Source of the DNA: Streptomyces sp. NBC_01775
GTDB lineage: Bacteria > Actinomycetota > Actinomycetes > Streptomycetales > Streptomycetaceae
Direction of reading: 5' to 3'
DNA: 64,000 nt
Assembly: GCF_035917675.1 (NCBI RefSeq)
Contig: NZ_CP109104.1
Span: 3,782,001-3,846,000, forward strand
Positions 52,435 to 61,409 of this stretch are shown piece after piece (positions within the stretch are counted from its first letter, which is position 1; each line of letters starts with the position of its first letter). The position numbers were made by a program, and so were the translations under genes. The notes under the pieces are model-generated. The model made no database searches, was not told the DNA's origin, and worked only from the letters and a program-made list of their open reading frames with translations.

Positions 52435-53040
52435 TCAGCGCAGCGCCGTGAGGTCCTCCTCCGCCCAGCGCGCGCCGACGCCGGTGACGGTCACGGTCCG
52501 TACGCCCTCCGCGCCCCCTTCAGGGGCGCCGCCCGCTTCGTCCGCCGAGCCCAGCGACCGGGCGATGACGACCTGGAGCCGGTCCTCGGTCAGCTCCTCG
52601 ACCTTGCCCTCGCCCCACTCGACGACGACCACGGACTCGGGCAGCGAGACGTCCAGGTCGAGGTCCTCCATCTCCTCCAGGCCGCCGCCCAGCCGGTAGG
52701 CGTCGACGTGGACCAGCGCCGGGCCGCCGGTCAGCGACGGGTGGACGCGGGCGATGACGAACGTGGGCGAAGTCACCGCGCCCCGCACACCCAGCCCCTC
52801 GCCGAGGCCGCGCGTCAGCGTCGTCTTTCCCGCGCCCAGTTCACCCGTGAGCATGACGAGGTCCCCGGCGCGCAGCAGCCCGGCGAGCCGGCCGCCCAGC
52901 TCGCGCATGCGCTCACCGGTCGGAACGGTAACGGTGACGCTGACGTCCCCGCGCCCCTCCTGAAGACGAGGAGCCTGGGGACGGGGAGCCTGAAGATCGC
53001 GAGGATGAGGAGTGGGGTGCTGGCCGTGCGGTGCTTCCAT
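52435..53040 (-). CDS. tsaE: tRNA threonylcarbamoyladenosine biosynthesis ATPase TsaE
   Basis: 201 residues. Walker A GELGAGKTTLTRG, SPTFVIARVH, HVDAYRL and VVVEWGEGK are the family landmarks; TsaE powers turnover of the TsaB/TsaD complex. The only usable start in frame is the ATG at 53040, which puts a ~35-residue Pro/His-rich extension before the normal VTVPTGERM beginning and makes the gene overlap the upstream hydrolase by 128 bp in a different frame. The overlap region encodes the hydrolase's Ser-rich tail. Confidence 0.92.
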   Translation of the reverse strand: MEAPHGQHPTPHPRDLQAPRPQAPRLQEGRGDVSVTVTVPTGERMRELGGRLAGLLRAGDLVMLTGELGAGKTTLTRGLGEGLGVRGAVTSPTFVIARVHPSLTGGPALVHVDAYRLGGGLEEMEDLDLDVSLPESVVVVEWGEGKVEELTEDRLQVVIARSLGSADEAGGAPEGGAEGVRTVTVTGVGARWAEEDLTALR

Positions 53041-54457
53041 GCGTCCGGATGGTACGCGCCAGCAGTGCGGCCACGTTCTCGTTGACCACCTCGGGACGCT
53101 CCAGCATCGCCAGGTGTCCGGTGGCCTCCAGAATCACGAACGCCGCGTCCGGCAGCGCTCCCGCGATCCGCTCGCTGTGCTCGCTCGGCGTCATCAGGTC
53201 CCGGTCTCCGGCCAGCACCAGCGCGGGCAGCCCGTCGAAGGCGGCCAGGGCCCCGGTCTTCTCGTGCTCGGCGAAGGCCGGGTAGAACTCCGCGACGACG
53301 TCGACCGGCACCGACTCGATCAGCCGCTCGGCGAACCGCGCCACACCTGGGTCCACCTCGCCGACGCTGCCGAAGGAGTACCTCTTGATCACCCCGGCGA
53401 ACAGGTCCGCCGTCGCGCGCCGCCCCCGCTCCACCAGTTCGGACTGCGTGCCCAGCGCCCTGAGCACCCCCGGCACCAGCCGGCGCACGGCCCGCACCCC
53501 GGCGGCCGGCAGCCCGTAGGTGACCTCGGCGAGCCCGCCCGCACTGGTGCCGAGGAAGGCGGAACCCGCCACACGCCCGGCGACGTACTCCGGATACTGC
53601 TCGGCCAGCGCCATCACCGTCATGCCGCCCATCGAGTGCCCCACCAGCACCACGGGCCCCTCGGGGGCCGCCGCGTCGAGGACGGCCTTCAGATCGCGGC
53701 CGAGCAGATCGATGGAGACCGGTTCCCCGGCGGGTGCGCGGCCGGAGCGGCCGTGGCTGCGCTGGTCCCAGTAGACGGCGCGGACCGCGCCGCGCAGCGC
53801 GGCCCGCTGGAAGTGCCACACGTCCTGGCTCAGGCAGTAGCCGTGCGAGAAGACCACCGTCAGCGGCGGCTCCCCGGCCTCACGGTCCTCACGCGCGGGC
53901 GGCGTACGGCGCAGCAGCCGCAGCAGCCGGCCGCGGTAGCCCTCCGGGAGGGGTCCGTCCCCGTCGCCCTCCGCGCCCCCGGCGTCGGCGCCGTCGGCGC
54001 CGTTCAGGTGTATGGGCTCCACCTCGGGGCCGCCCGCCCCGTCCCCGGAGGCCGCCGCCGATCCGGCCGCCTCACCGGCGAAGTCGGCGGGCTCGTCCAC
54101 CTCGAAGTACAGCGCGGTGCCGTCCTCCGCGTACGCCGTGCCGGGGGTGCCCCGCAGCGAGCCGTACGGTCCGGACGCGTCCAGGGCGAGGCGCGCTTTA
54201 CGGCGCACCGCGCGGTTGACGGTGAGTCTCTCCAGCGCGACCCCCGCGGCGACCACGCCTATGGCCGCCCCGGCGAGGCCCGCCTTGCGCGTCCAGCCGC
54301 CCGCCGGGCCCGTGGAGGTGAGCGCGTCCTCGGCGCCGCTCACCGCCTCGGCCAGCTTGCCCATCTCGACGGCGCCTGCCGTGCGCGAGGCGCGGCGGGC
54401 CTCGTCGGCGGCGCCCAGCGCCGCGAGGGCGCCGGCCGCCGTGTCGGTGTCCCTCAT
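52913..54457 (-). CDS. Alpha/beta-hydrolase fold protein
   Basis: 514 residues. An N-terminal ~80-residue region with one hydrophobic helix (AGLAGAAIGVVAAGVALERL) precedes a complete alpha/beta hydrolase: VFSHGYCLSQDVWHF, nucleophile serine in LVGHSMGGMTV, acid in LAGDRDLMTPSEH, histidine in EATGHLAMLERP. The family is the one usually placed between alr and tsaE in actinobacteria. The last ~35 residues (Ser/Arg-rich) are read in a second frame as tsaE. ATG at 54457 overlaps the stop of a short upstream frame (ATGA), so the true N-terminus is less certain. Confidence 0.9.
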   Translation of the reverse strand: MRDTDTAAGALAALGAADEARRASRTAGAVEMGKLAEAVSGAEDALTSTGPAGGWTRKAGLAGAAIGVVAAGVALERLTVNRAVRRKARLALDASGPYGSLRGTPGTAYAEDGTALYFEVDEPADFAGEAAGSAAASGDGAGGPEVEPIHLNGADGADAGGAEGDGDGPLPEGYRGRLLRLLRRTPPAREDREAGEPPLTVVFSHGYCLSQDVWHFQRAALRGAVRAVYWDQRSHGRSGRAPAGEPVSIDLLGRDLKAVLDAAAPEGPVVLVGHSMGGMTVMALAEQYPEYVAGRVAGSAFLGTSAGGLAEVTYGLPAAGVRAVRRLVPGVLRALGTQSELVERGRRATADLFAGVIKRYSFGSVGEVDPGVARFAERLIESVPVDVVAEFYPAFAEHEKTGALAAFDGLPALVLAGDRDLMTPSEHSERIAGALPDAAFVILEATGHLAMLERPEVVNENVAALLARTIRTHGSTARPAPHSSSSRSSGSPSPGSSSSGGARGRQRHRYRSDR

Positions 54458-54567
54458 CCGCCGGCCTTTCCCGCGCGCAGTGCCGCGCCCACGCCCCGGG
54501 CCGCGCTTGCGCGCCCGGCCACGCTCGCGGCGATTTCGGCCGCCCCCGTCCTGCTGTCCTCGCTCAT
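54454..54567 (-). other. 37-codon frame coupled to the hydrolase gene
   Basis: Reads MSEDSRTGAAEIAASVAGRA...KAGG and ends in a TGA overlapping the hydrolase ATG (ATGA). Its sequence resembles the N-terminal start expected for actinobacterial homologues of the hydrolase (MSE...). It may therefore be the original N-terminus shifted out of frame by an indel, or a small upstream frame used for coupling. No strong ribosome site is visible. Confidence 0.4.
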
Positions 54568-54655
54568 GCTCTGGCCACCGTCCGTCCCCCGTCGCCGTAC
54601 CGTCCAGCCCCCGTGCGCGCGGGTGCGTAGGGTCACCCGTACGCGCGTATGCCCG

Positions 54656-55807
54656 TCACTCGTTCACATATACCCGGGGAACCCGGTGGCTGATCCGGGT
54701 GACGATCTCGTACGAGATGGTGCCCGTGGCGCGCGCCCAGTCCTCGGCGGTGGGCTCGCCCTGGTCGCCGGGGCCGAAGAGCACGGCCCGCTCGCCCTCG
54801 GTCACCTGGTCACCGCCCAGGTCGACCGTGAACTGGTCCATCGCCACCCGGCCCGCCACCGTGTGCCATTTCCCGGCCACCAGCACGGGACCCGCCCCCG
54901 AGGCGTGCCGGGGGATGCCGTCGCCGTAGCCGAGCGGCACCAGGGCCAGGGTCGTCTCGCCGGGCGTGCGGTACTGGTGCCCGTAGCCGACGCCGTGGCC
55001 GCCGGGCACCCGCTTGACCAGGGCGAGCGAGGCGCTGAGCGTCATCGCGGGCCGCAGCCCCAGCCCGTCGGCCGTGCCGACCTCGGGGGACGGGGAGAGC
55101 CCGTAGACCGAGACGCCGGTGCGGACGAGGTCGAAGTGCGACTCGGGCAGGGTGAGCGTCGCGGGTGAGTTCGCGTGGTGGCGCACCTCGGGGTCGAGCC
55201 CGGCGCGCTCGGCCGTGGCCAGGGCCTCGTGGAAAACCTCCAGCTGCGCGGCGTTGGCGGGGTGCCCCGGCTCGTCGGCGCAGGCGAAGTGCGACCAGAT
55301 CCCGGTGACCTTGAGCGCGCCCTCCGCCTCGGCGGCACGCGCGGCAGCCACCAGATCCGGCCAGTCGGCGGGCGGGCAGCCGCTGCGGCCCAGCCCGGTG
55401 TCGGCCTTCAGGTGCACGCGCGCGGGGCGCCCCGCCACGCGCGCGGCGGCCACGATCTCCCCCAGGGCCCAGCGCGCGCTCGCCGAGACGTCGATGTCCT
55501 GCTCGATCGCCTCCCGCCAGGGGCTGCCCGGCGTCCACAGCCAGCACATGATCCGGCCCTGGTCCCCGGCGGCGCGCAGCGCGAGCGCCTCCTCGGGGGT
55601 GGCGGTGCCCAGCCACCCGGCGCCCGCCTGGCGCGCGGCGCGGGCGCAGGGGATCGCGCCGTGTCCGTAGCCGTCGGACTTCATCACGGCCATCAGCTCG
55701 GCGCGCGGGGCGCGTTCACGGAGCGTGCGGACATTGGCGCGCACCGCGCCGAGGTCGATCTCGACGCGGGCGCGCTGGGCACCGGCCGTCTGCTGCTGGT
55801 CGCTCAC
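54656..55807 (-). CDS. alr: Alanine racemase
   Basis: 383-residue PLP enzyme converting L-alanine to D-alanine for peptidoglycan. PLP-binding lysine is in VMKSDGYGHGA, the second catalytic base Tyr in VGYGHQYRT, and GTGISYEI-like TISYEIVTRI near the end. GTG at 55807 (VSDQQQ). GACACT-like hexamer six bases upstream fits a leaderless transcript. It is followed downstream by the small frame and the hydrolase gene. Confidence 0.97.
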   Translation of the reverse strand: MSDQQQTAGAQRARVEIDLGAVRANVRTLRERAPRAELMAVMKSDGYGHGAIPCARAARQAGAGWLGTATPEEALALRAAGDQGRIMCWLWTPGSPWREAIEQDIDVSASARWALGEIVAAARVAGRPARVHLKADTGLGRSGCPPADWPDLVAAARAAEAEGALKVTGIWSHFACADEPGHPANAAQLEVFHEALATAERAGLDPEVRHHANSPATLTLPESHFDLVRTGVSVYGLSPSPEVGTADGLGLRPAMTLSASLALVKRVPGGHGVGYGHQYRTPGETTLALVPLGYGDGIPRHASGAGPVLVAGKWHTVAGRVAMDQFTVDLGGDQVTEGERAVLFGPGDQGEPTAEDWARATGTISYEIVTRISHRVPRVYVNE

Positions 55808-55880
55808 CCTCTCAGTGTCTCAGGTGCCGAAGATCACCCGTCGGCACAGACGCTCCCGTGACCGTCCGTCCCGCCCTCAC

Positions 55881-55945
55881 GCCCGGCCGTCCATGCCTTC
55901 GTGCCCGGCCGTCCACGCCCTCGTGCCCGGCCCGTCCGCGCCTCG
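55881..55945. repeat. 22-bp tandem repeat, three copies, between alr and the DinB-like gene
   Basis: gcccggccgtccatgccttcgt (55881-55902), a near-identical copy (55903-55924) and a partial one (55925-55945). The same words (cgtccatgccc, gcccgg) recur in the array at 58807-58866. Confidence 0.85.
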
Positions 55946-55965
55946 GGGGGCGCCGTGCCCCCGCC

Positions 55966-56538
55966 TCAGTGGCCGGTGGCCCCGTCGATGCGCTCGCGCA
56001 GCAGGTCGGCGTGTCCGCCGTGCCGGGCGTACTCGGCGATCATCCAGACGAGCACCCGCCGTACCGAGACGGGATCGCCGGTGCGCTTGTGCACCCCGGT
56101 GGCGTCCAGGTCCATGGCGGCGACGATCTCGCGGGAGCGCTCGCACTCCCGCCGCCATACGGCCAGCACCTCCGCCGGGTCGCCGTCCAGCCGGTCGAAA
56201 TCCTGCTCCGGATCCTCGTTCGAGTAATAGAGCATCGGCGCCTCTTCGCCGCCCAGTTGGATGCGGAACCACCAGCGCTCCACGCCCGCCAGATGCCGCA
56301 GCAGCCCGTGCAGGCTCATCCCCGAGGGTGGCACGGAGCGCTTCGACAGCTCCTGGGGCGTGAGGCCCGAGCACTTGAGCACCAGCGTGTCGCGGTACCA
56401 GTCCAGCGAGCGGGTCAGTATCTCCCGCTCGCTCCCCACCAGCGGAAGCGGCTCCCGGTCGTCGTCCGCCCACAAGGCGGCGAAGTGCTGCGGCGTGGCC
56501 TGCCCCGGCGCGGCGTCCGAGGCGCTTTGATCGCTCAT
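55966..56538 (-). CDS. DinB-family protein (DUF664)
   Basis: 190 residues of a four-helix DinB fold. The expected metal-ligand histidines are present (GLLRHLAGVERW and EYARHGGHADLLRERIDG). Many DinB proteins act as bacillithiol- or mycothiol-dependent transferases, and mycothiol is the actinobacterial thiol, so a thiol transferase role is plausible but unproven. ATG at 56538; CACACT lies exactly six bases upstream. Confidence 0.87.
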   Translation of the reverse strand: MSDQSASDAAPGQATPQHFAALWADDDREPLPLVGSEREILTRSLDWYRDTLVLKCSGLTPQELSKRSVPPSGMSLHGLLRHLAGVERWWFRIQLGGEEAPMLYYSNEDPEQDFDRLDGDPAEVLAVWRRECERSREIVAAMDLDATGVHKRTGDPVSVRRVLVWMIAEYARHGGHADLLRERIDGATGH

Positions 56539-56709
56539 GCCCGGAGTGTGACACCGCCCACTGACAACGCCCCGCCCCAACTGCCGTCCCCCGGCGCGCT
56601 CCCCACGCGGGGCACTGGCTGTAGAAGCGGCTCGACGCCGCTTCCGTACGGGACCGGGCGCCCGCCCAGGAGGACGCCGCGGGCCGGTGTGCCCCGGCTC
56701 CCCGGCCCG

Positions 56710-56766
56710 TCAGGGGGTCACGTGCCGCCCCAGGAAGTCGACTGCCGCTCGGAAAGGCCATCGCTC
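56710..56766 (-). pseudogene. Possible C-terminal remnant of an alpha/beta hydrolase
   Basis: Eighteen codons in a frame ending ERWPFRAAVDFLGRHVTP-stop resemble the end of a dienelactone-hydrolase-like protein. Upstream, the frame runs into a short tandem repeat with stops. There is no other trace of the gene, so this is a weak call. Confidence 0.3.
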
Positions 56767-56803
56767 GGAAGGCCGCCGCTCTGGAACGGCCGCCGCTCAG
56801 GAA
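56746..56803. repeat. 15-17-bp tandem repeat, about four copies, downstream of the Nnr gene
   Basis: Units cgctcggaaaggccat, cgctcggaaggccgc, cgctctggaacggccgc and cgctcaggaa follow one another, ending 14 bp before the stop of the NAD(P)HX gene (56817). Confidence 0.8.
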
Positions 56804-56816
56804 TCCGGTCGCCCCA

Positions 56817-58283
56817 TCAGGAGGTGACGTCCCGCCACGCCTTCGAGAGAGCGTCGGCGACATCCGTGGCCGACGGCGGATCGGGGGCGAGACGGCCCGC
56901 CAGGCCGTGGAGGTAGGCACCCGCCGAGGCGGCGTCGAGGGCGGAGAGGCCCGCGGCGAGGAGCCCTCCCACCAGCCCGGTCAGCACATCCCCGCTGCCG
57001 GCGGTGGCGAGCCGGCCCGTTCCTGTGGCGTTCACCCGTACAGGTGAGTCTCCGGGCTCGGCGACCAGCGTCGTCGAGCCCTTGAGCAGCACGGTCGCCC
57101 CCGTACGCTCCGCCAGGTCCCGCACGGCCGACAGCCGACCCGCCTCCACCTCCTCGCGCGCCACCCCCAGCAGCGCCGAGGCCTCGCCGGCGTGCGGCGT
57201 CAGCACAGTGGGCGCGGTGCGCGCGCGCACCGCCGCGAGGTCCATCAGCCGCAGGCCGTCGGCGTCCACCAGCACGGGCACGTCCGAGCCGATCACCTCG
57301 GCCACCGCCTGACGTGCCGCCGGCTCGTCGCCGAGCCCCGACCCGGCAGCCCAGGCCTGCACCCGGCCCGCTCGCCGGGGCGGCCCGGCGGAGACCAGTG
57401 TCTCGGGAAAGCGCGCGATGACCGCGTCCGATCCGGGCCCCACGTACCGCACTGCCCCGGCCCCGCTGCGCAGCGCGCCCGAGACGGCCAGCACGGCGGC
57501 GCCGGGATAGCGCGCCGAGCCCGCGACGACGCCGACGACACCGCGCCGGTACTTGTCGCTCTCGGCCGACGGCCTGGGCAGCAGCCGGGCCACATCGGCG
57601 TGCTGAAGCGCCTCGACCGCCCCGTCCTGTGGCAGGTGGGGGTCCAGGCCGATGTCGATGAGCCGTACGGCACCCGCGTACTCCCTCGCGGGGTCGATCA
57701 GCAGCCCCGGTTTGTACGCACCGAAGGTCACCGTCGCGTCGGCCCGCACCGCGGCGCCGTTCACCTCGCCGGTGTCGGCGTCCACCCCGCTGGGCAGGTC
57801 GACGGCCACGACGGGCACGCCCGCCTCCCGTACGAGGTCGGCCAACTCCACGGCGGCGGGCCGCAGTCCGCCCGTCCCGCCGATGCCGACGATTCCGTCC
57901 AGCACCAGGTCGGCCCGCCCGATGATCCCGGCGACCGGCTCGGCCACCCCTTCGACGACCGCGCCGGGCGCCACGACGGAACGCCCGCCCGCCGCGCGCA
58001 GCGCCGCGAGCCCGCCCTCGTGGGCGCGCTCGGGCGAGAGCAGCACCGCGGTCACCCCCGCGCCGCGCCGCGCCAGCCGGGCCCCGGCGTAGAGCGCGTC
58101 CCCGCCGTTGTCGCCGCTGCCGACGAGCAGCACCACCCGCGCCCCGTACGTCCGCCCCAGCAGCCGGGCGCACGCGACCGCGAGCCCCGCCGCGGCACGC
58201 TGCATCAGCGCCCCGTCCGGCAGCCGCGCCATCAGCGTCCCCTCGCCGGCCCGCACCGCCTCCACGCCGTAACCAGTCCTCAT
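56817..58283 (-). CDS. nnr: Bifunctional NAD(P)H-hydrate epimerase / dehydratase (Nnr)
   Basis: About 488 residues. The N-terminal NnrE-type epimerase (GSGDNGGDALYAGARL, AVDLPSGVDADTGEV) is followed by the C-terminal NnrD-type ADP/ATP-dependent dehydratase (SGALRSGAGAVRYV, LTPHAGEASALLG, TAGSGDVLTGLVGGLLA). Repairs hydrated NADH/NADPH. ATG at 58283 with CACACT six bases upstream. Sits between the DinB-like gene and acpS in the usual actinobacterial order. Confidence 0.95.
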   Translation of the reverse strand: MRTGYGVEAVRAGEGTLMARLPDGALMQRAAAGLAVACARLLGRTYGARVVLLVGSGDNGGDALYAGARLARRGAGVTAVLLSPERAHEGGLAALRAAGGRSVVAPGAVVEGVAEPVAGIIGRADLVLDGIVGIGGTGGLRPAAVELADLVREAGVPVVAVDLPSGVDADTGEVNGAAVRADATVTFGAYKPGLLIDPAREYAGAVRLIDIGLDPHLPQDGAVEALQHADVARLLPRPSAESDKYRRGVVGVVAGSARYPGAAVLAVSGALRSGAGAVRYVGPGSDAVIARFPETLVSAGPPRRAGRVQAWAAGSGLGDEPAARQAVAEVIGSDVPVLVDADGLRLMDLAAVRARTAPTVLTPHAGEASALLGVAREEVEAGRLSAVRDLAERTGATVLLKGSTTLVAEPGDSPVRVNATGTGRLATAGSGDVLTGLVGGLLAAGLSALDAASAGAYLHGLAGRLAPDPPSATDVADALSKAWRDVTS

Positions 58284-58398
58284 CCCCCCAGTGTGGCGCC
58301 CACCCCGCAACGACGCGCCCCGGGCCGGAGATCAGCCCGGCCCGCGAGGCTCCGTCGCCCACCCCGGCCACTGCACGCTGACCGCTCGGCCACCCCGC

Positions 58399-58767
58399 TC
58401 AGCCCTCCGCGACCACCACGGCCGAGGCCACGCCCGCGTCGTGCGAGAGGGACACATGCCAGCTGCGCACCCCCAGCTCCGCTGCCCGTTCCGCGACCGT
58501 GCCGCGCACCTTCAGATAGGGCTGGCCGGAGTCGGCCGTGCGGACCTCGGCATCCGTCCAGCGGAGGCCCAACGGCGCGCCCAGGGACTTGGCCAGGGCC
58601 TCCTTGGCCGCGAAGCGGGCCGCCAGCGAGGCCACCCCGCGGCGCTCCCCGCTGGGCAGCCACAGCTCACCGGCCACGAACAGCCGGTGCGCCATCGCGG
58701 GCGTGCGCTCCATGGACACGGCGAAGCGCTCGATCTCCGCGACGTCGATTCCCACCCCGATGATCAC
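58399..58767 (-). CDS. acpS: Holo-[acyl-carrier-protein] synthase AcpS
   Basis: 122 residues, the family length. Transfers 4'-phosphopantetheine from CoA to acyl carrier protein. Magnesium-site signature [12 protein letters not shown] near the N-terminus and [12 protein letters not shown] in the middle, with [17 protein letters not shown] at the end. GTG at 58767 has GAGG six bases upstream; a longer frame lacks homology. Confidence 0.95.
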   Translation of the reverse strand: MIIGVGIDVAEIERFAVSMERTPAMAHRLFVAGELWLPSGERRGVASLAARFAAKEALAKSLGAPLGLRWTDAEVRTADSGQPYLKVRGTVAERAAELGVRSWHVSLSHDAGVASAVVVAEG

Positions 58768-58806
58768 CGCTGCCTCACCCTGACCGCCCTCGCTTCCTTC
58801 GCGCCC

Positions 58807-58866
58807 CGTCCATGCCCCGGCCCGTCCATGCCCGGTCCGTTCACGCCCGGTCCGTTCCGTGCCCGC
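58807..58866. repeat. About 15-bp tandem repeat, four copies, between acpS and the GlmS-like gene
   Basis: Units cgtccatgccccggcc, cgtccatgcccggtc, cgttcacgcccggtc and cgttccgtgcccg follow one another. Its words are shared with the 55881-55945 array, so the two arrays may have a common origin. Confidence 0.85.
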
Positions 58867-58903
58867 CCCGGTCCAACGGGGCGACGTCACCGACGTGGCG
58901 AGA

Positions 58904-59740
58904 TTACGCGTCCGCCTTCACCGCCGCGCCCTCGAAGTCCGTGACGGTCATCCCGCCCGCCCGGCGCAGCTCCACCACCTGCTCCCGGCCCTCGCCCCCC
59001 AGCTCCACCACCTCGCGCACGCCGCCCAAGGCGCCGGCACCAGCGCCGACGCCGTCGTCGAACACCGCCGCGTCGGAGGCCAGGACGAACTCCCCGTCAC
59101 CGTCCCCGTCGCCCCACCCCGCCACCAGCGGCGCGTCACGGCACGCGCCGACCATCGCGTCCGGGTCGTCGGCGTGCACGGCGACGAGCGTGAACGTGCC
59201 CTCCAGGCGGCGGCAGATCTGCCGCACCGCCTCGGCCAGCTCGCCGCAGGAGGAGAACGCCTCGGCGAGCAGCTGCGCGACGGCCTCCGTATCGGTCTCG
59301 GAGGCGAGTTCGTGGCCGCGCCCGCTCAACTCCGCCCGCAGCGCGGCCCGGTTGCCGAGCGTGCCGTCCTGCACGACCGCGACGCGGCCCGCGCCGTCCA
59401 GGTGGGGGTGCGCGTCAGCCTCGCCGAGTACGGCGTCGGCCCCGCCCGGCACGCTGGAGCTGCCCAGCACGCGGGAGCCGCCGGTCGCGGCACCGTGCTC
59501 GGCGCCGTGCGACGCGCGGCGGAGGTGGCCGAGCGCCGTTTGTCCCGCCGGCAGTGGCCGGGCGGCAAGCTCCTCATGAAGGCCGGCGAGGGTGCCCACG
59601 CGCTTCGCCGCCGCCAGCTGCCCGTCGGCGAGGACGGCGACCCCCGAGGACTCGTCGTCCGGGCGCTCCAGCCGCTGAAGGCCCGCGAGGACGACGTCGA
59701 GCGCCGACTGTCCGCCCACGTAGCCGACGATTCCGCACAT
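58904..59740 (-). CDS. GlmS-like glutaminase domain protein without the isomerase half
   Basis: 278 residues corresponding to the N-terminal class II glutamine amidotransferase of glucosamine-6-phosphate synthase. The SIS-type isomerase domains (normally ~350 more residues) are missing. Cys1 nucleophile ([10 protein letters not shown]), [11 protein letters not shown] (normally GHTRWATHG; Arg and His kept, Trp lost) and ETDTEAV (Asp kept) are visible, while the HNGI oxyanion site reads [19 protein letters not shown] has become [12 protein letters not shown]. It occupies the position where streptomycetes carry a full glmS, between acpS and coaA and near glmM. ATG at 59740 with AAGGGG seven bases upstream. 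Either a shrinking relic or a repurposed glutamine-binding protein. Confidence 0.8.
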   Translation of the reverse strand: MCGIVGYVGGQSALDVVLAGLQRLERPDDESSGVAVLADGQLAAAKRVGTLAGLHEELAARPLPAGQTALGHLRRASHGAEHGAATGGSRVLGSSSVPGGADAVLGEADAHPHLDGAGRVAVVQDGTLGNRAALRAELSGRGHELASETDTEAVAQLLAEAFSSCGELAEAVRQICRRLEGTFTLVAVHADDPDAMVGACRDAPLVAGWGDGDGDGEFVLASDAAVFDDGVGAGAGALGGVREVVELGGEGREQVVELRRAGGMTVTDFEGAAVKADA

Positions 59741-59834
59741 GGATACCCCTTCCAGCCCCGTGACCTGCCATGTCTACCGCACAGGCAGGGCTGGACACCC
59801 CAGGGACCCCGTCACCGTCACCCGGGCGCGGGGC

Positions 59835-60071
59835 TCACTCGCCGAGCGCCATCCGGTCTATGGCCTCCCCGACCAGCTCCAGATACTCCGACTCCTCGCA
59901 GCGAGGCTTGCTGCCCATCACGTACATGTCCAGCGACTCCGTCAGGTCTTCCAAGAGGTCCTCGTCCGGGAGGCCGTCGGTCAGGTCGCTGTAGACATGG
60001 CCTGCGTAGACGTCCAGGGATCTATCGGGACGGTTACGTCTGAGGCGCTTGAGGCTTAATAGATGCGACAT
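59835..60071 (-). CDS. Small acidic protein, function unknown
   Basis: 78 residues starting [20 protein letters not shown], then a long acidic helical part ([29 protein letters not shown]). A clear TATATT lies exactly six bases before the ATG, so it is probably a leaderless transcript. The 3' end is 94 bp from the GlmS-like gene start and it is divergent from coaA. The 5' flank (60072-60200) is AT-richer than average. I recognise no family. Confidence 0.6.
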   Translation of the reverse strand: MSHLLSLKRLRRNRPDRSLDVYAGHVYSDLTDGLPDEDLLEDLTESLDMYVMGSKPRCEESEYLELVGEAIDRMALGE

Positions 60072-60257
60072 GGGCGGAATATAGCGATAATCACACCCGC
60101 CGTACACCTTCTCTACGTTCAGAACTCCACACGCCTGTATCTCCTCGAAAGGTTCCCAGGTCACACGAGAAGAGGGAATCGAAAGTCACTGATAGGCCAG
60201 AACCGTTCCGGGGCCCCCGGACGTGAGAGCGGCGCTCCGGCCGCGCAGAATGGCCAG

Positions 60258-61241
60258 GTGCCCACGAAGCCCTACCTCGACCTCAGCCGCGCGGAGTGGA
60301 GCGCCCTGCGCGCACGAACGCCCCTGCTGCTCACCGCCGCCGAGGTCGAGAACCTCCGCGGCCTGGGCGACGTCATCGACCTGGACGAGGTACGGGACAT
60401 CTACCTGCCGCTCTCCCGGCTGCTCAACCTCCACGTGGAAGCCACGCACGGCCTGCGCGGCGCGCTCAACACGTTCCTCGGCGACAAGGGCCAAAGCGGC
60501 GGCACGCCGTTCGTGATCGGCGTCGCGGGCAGCGTCGCCGTCGGCAAGTCCACGGTCGCGCGCCTGCTCCAGGCGCTACTGGCCCTCCCCCGGCGCCTCA
60601 GCGGCGCGGGAGACGCGGGAGACGCGCCGATGCCCGAACACCCGCGCGTCGAGCTGGTCACCACGGACGGCTTCCTGCTGCCCAAGGCCGAGCTGGAGCG
60701 GCGCGGGCTGATGTCCCGCAAGGGCTTCCCCGAGTCCTACGACCGCCGGGCCCTCACCCGCTTCGTCGCCGACGTCAAGGCGGGCAAGCCCGAGGTGACG
60801 GGGCCGGTCTACTCCCACCTGATCTACGACATCGTGCCGGGCGAGACGCTGACGGTGCGCAGGCCCGACATCCTGATCGTCGAGGGCCTCAACGTCCTCC
60901 AGCCCGCGCTCCCCGGCAAGGACGGCCGCACCCGCCTCGCCGTCGCGGACTACTTCGACTTCTCGCTGTACGTCGACGCGCGTACGGACGACATCGAACG
61001 CTGGTACCTCGACCGCTTCCGCAAGCTGCGCGAGACCGCGTTCCAGAACCCGCGCTCGTACTTCCACAAGTACACGACGGTCTCCGAGGAAGAGGCCCTC
61101 GACTACGCCCGCAACACCTGGCGCACCATCAACGAGCCCAACCTCCGCCAGAACATAGCCCCCACCCGCGGCCGAGCGACCCTCCAACTCCACAAGGGCC
61201 CGGACCACAAGGTCCGGAGACTGTCACTGCGCAAGCTGTAG
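60258..61241 (+). CDS. coaA: Type I pantothenate kinase
   Basis: 327 residues; phosphorylates pantothenate in the first step of CoA synthesis. P-loop [62 protein letters not shown] and the C-terminal [13 protein letters not shown] are standard. GTG at 60258 ([10 protein letters not shown]); CAGAAT exactly six bases upstream suggests a leaderless transcript. The open frame extends upstream without homology. Divergent from the small acidic gene, convergent on glmM. Confidence 0.96.
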   Translation: MPTKPYLDLSRAEWSALRARTPLLLTAAEVENLRGLGDVIDLDEVRDIYLPLSRLLNLHVEATHGLRGALNTFLGDKGQSGGTPFVIGVAGSVAVGKSTVARLLQALLALPRRLSGAGDAGDAPMPEHPRVELVTTDGFLLPKAELERRGLMSRKGFPESYDRRALTRFVADVKAGKPEVTGPVYSHLIYDIVPGETLTVRRPDILIVEGLNVLQPALPGKDGRTRLAVADYFDFSLYVDARTDDIERWYLDRFRKLRETAFQNPRSYFHKYTTVSEEEALDYARNTWRTINEPNLRQNIAPTRGRATLQLHKGPDHKVRRLSLRKL

Positions 61242-61353
61242 ACGCACCCACCGCCGCAGCGGGCGGGCGTTCCGCGGGGCAGGGGGCACCTCCCCGGCCC
61301 GGGGCGCCGGGGAGGCCGGGAACAACGGAACCGCACCCGCCCACCCACCGCAC

Positions 61354-61383
61354 CCCGCACCCGCACCCGCACCCGCACCCGCA
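61354..61383. repeat. Hexamer simple repeat, five copies
   Basis: cccgca repeated five times without interruption between the coaA and glmM stop codons. GC-rich short repeats of this kind are slippage-prone. Confidence 0.9.
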
Positions 61384-61409
61384 AGCACTGCCGGCGCACC
61401 CGCCACGCG

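Noticed and set aside
58904..59740. Full-length GlmS
   Set aside because: No isomerase (SIS) domains are encoded; the frame ends after the glutaminase domain.
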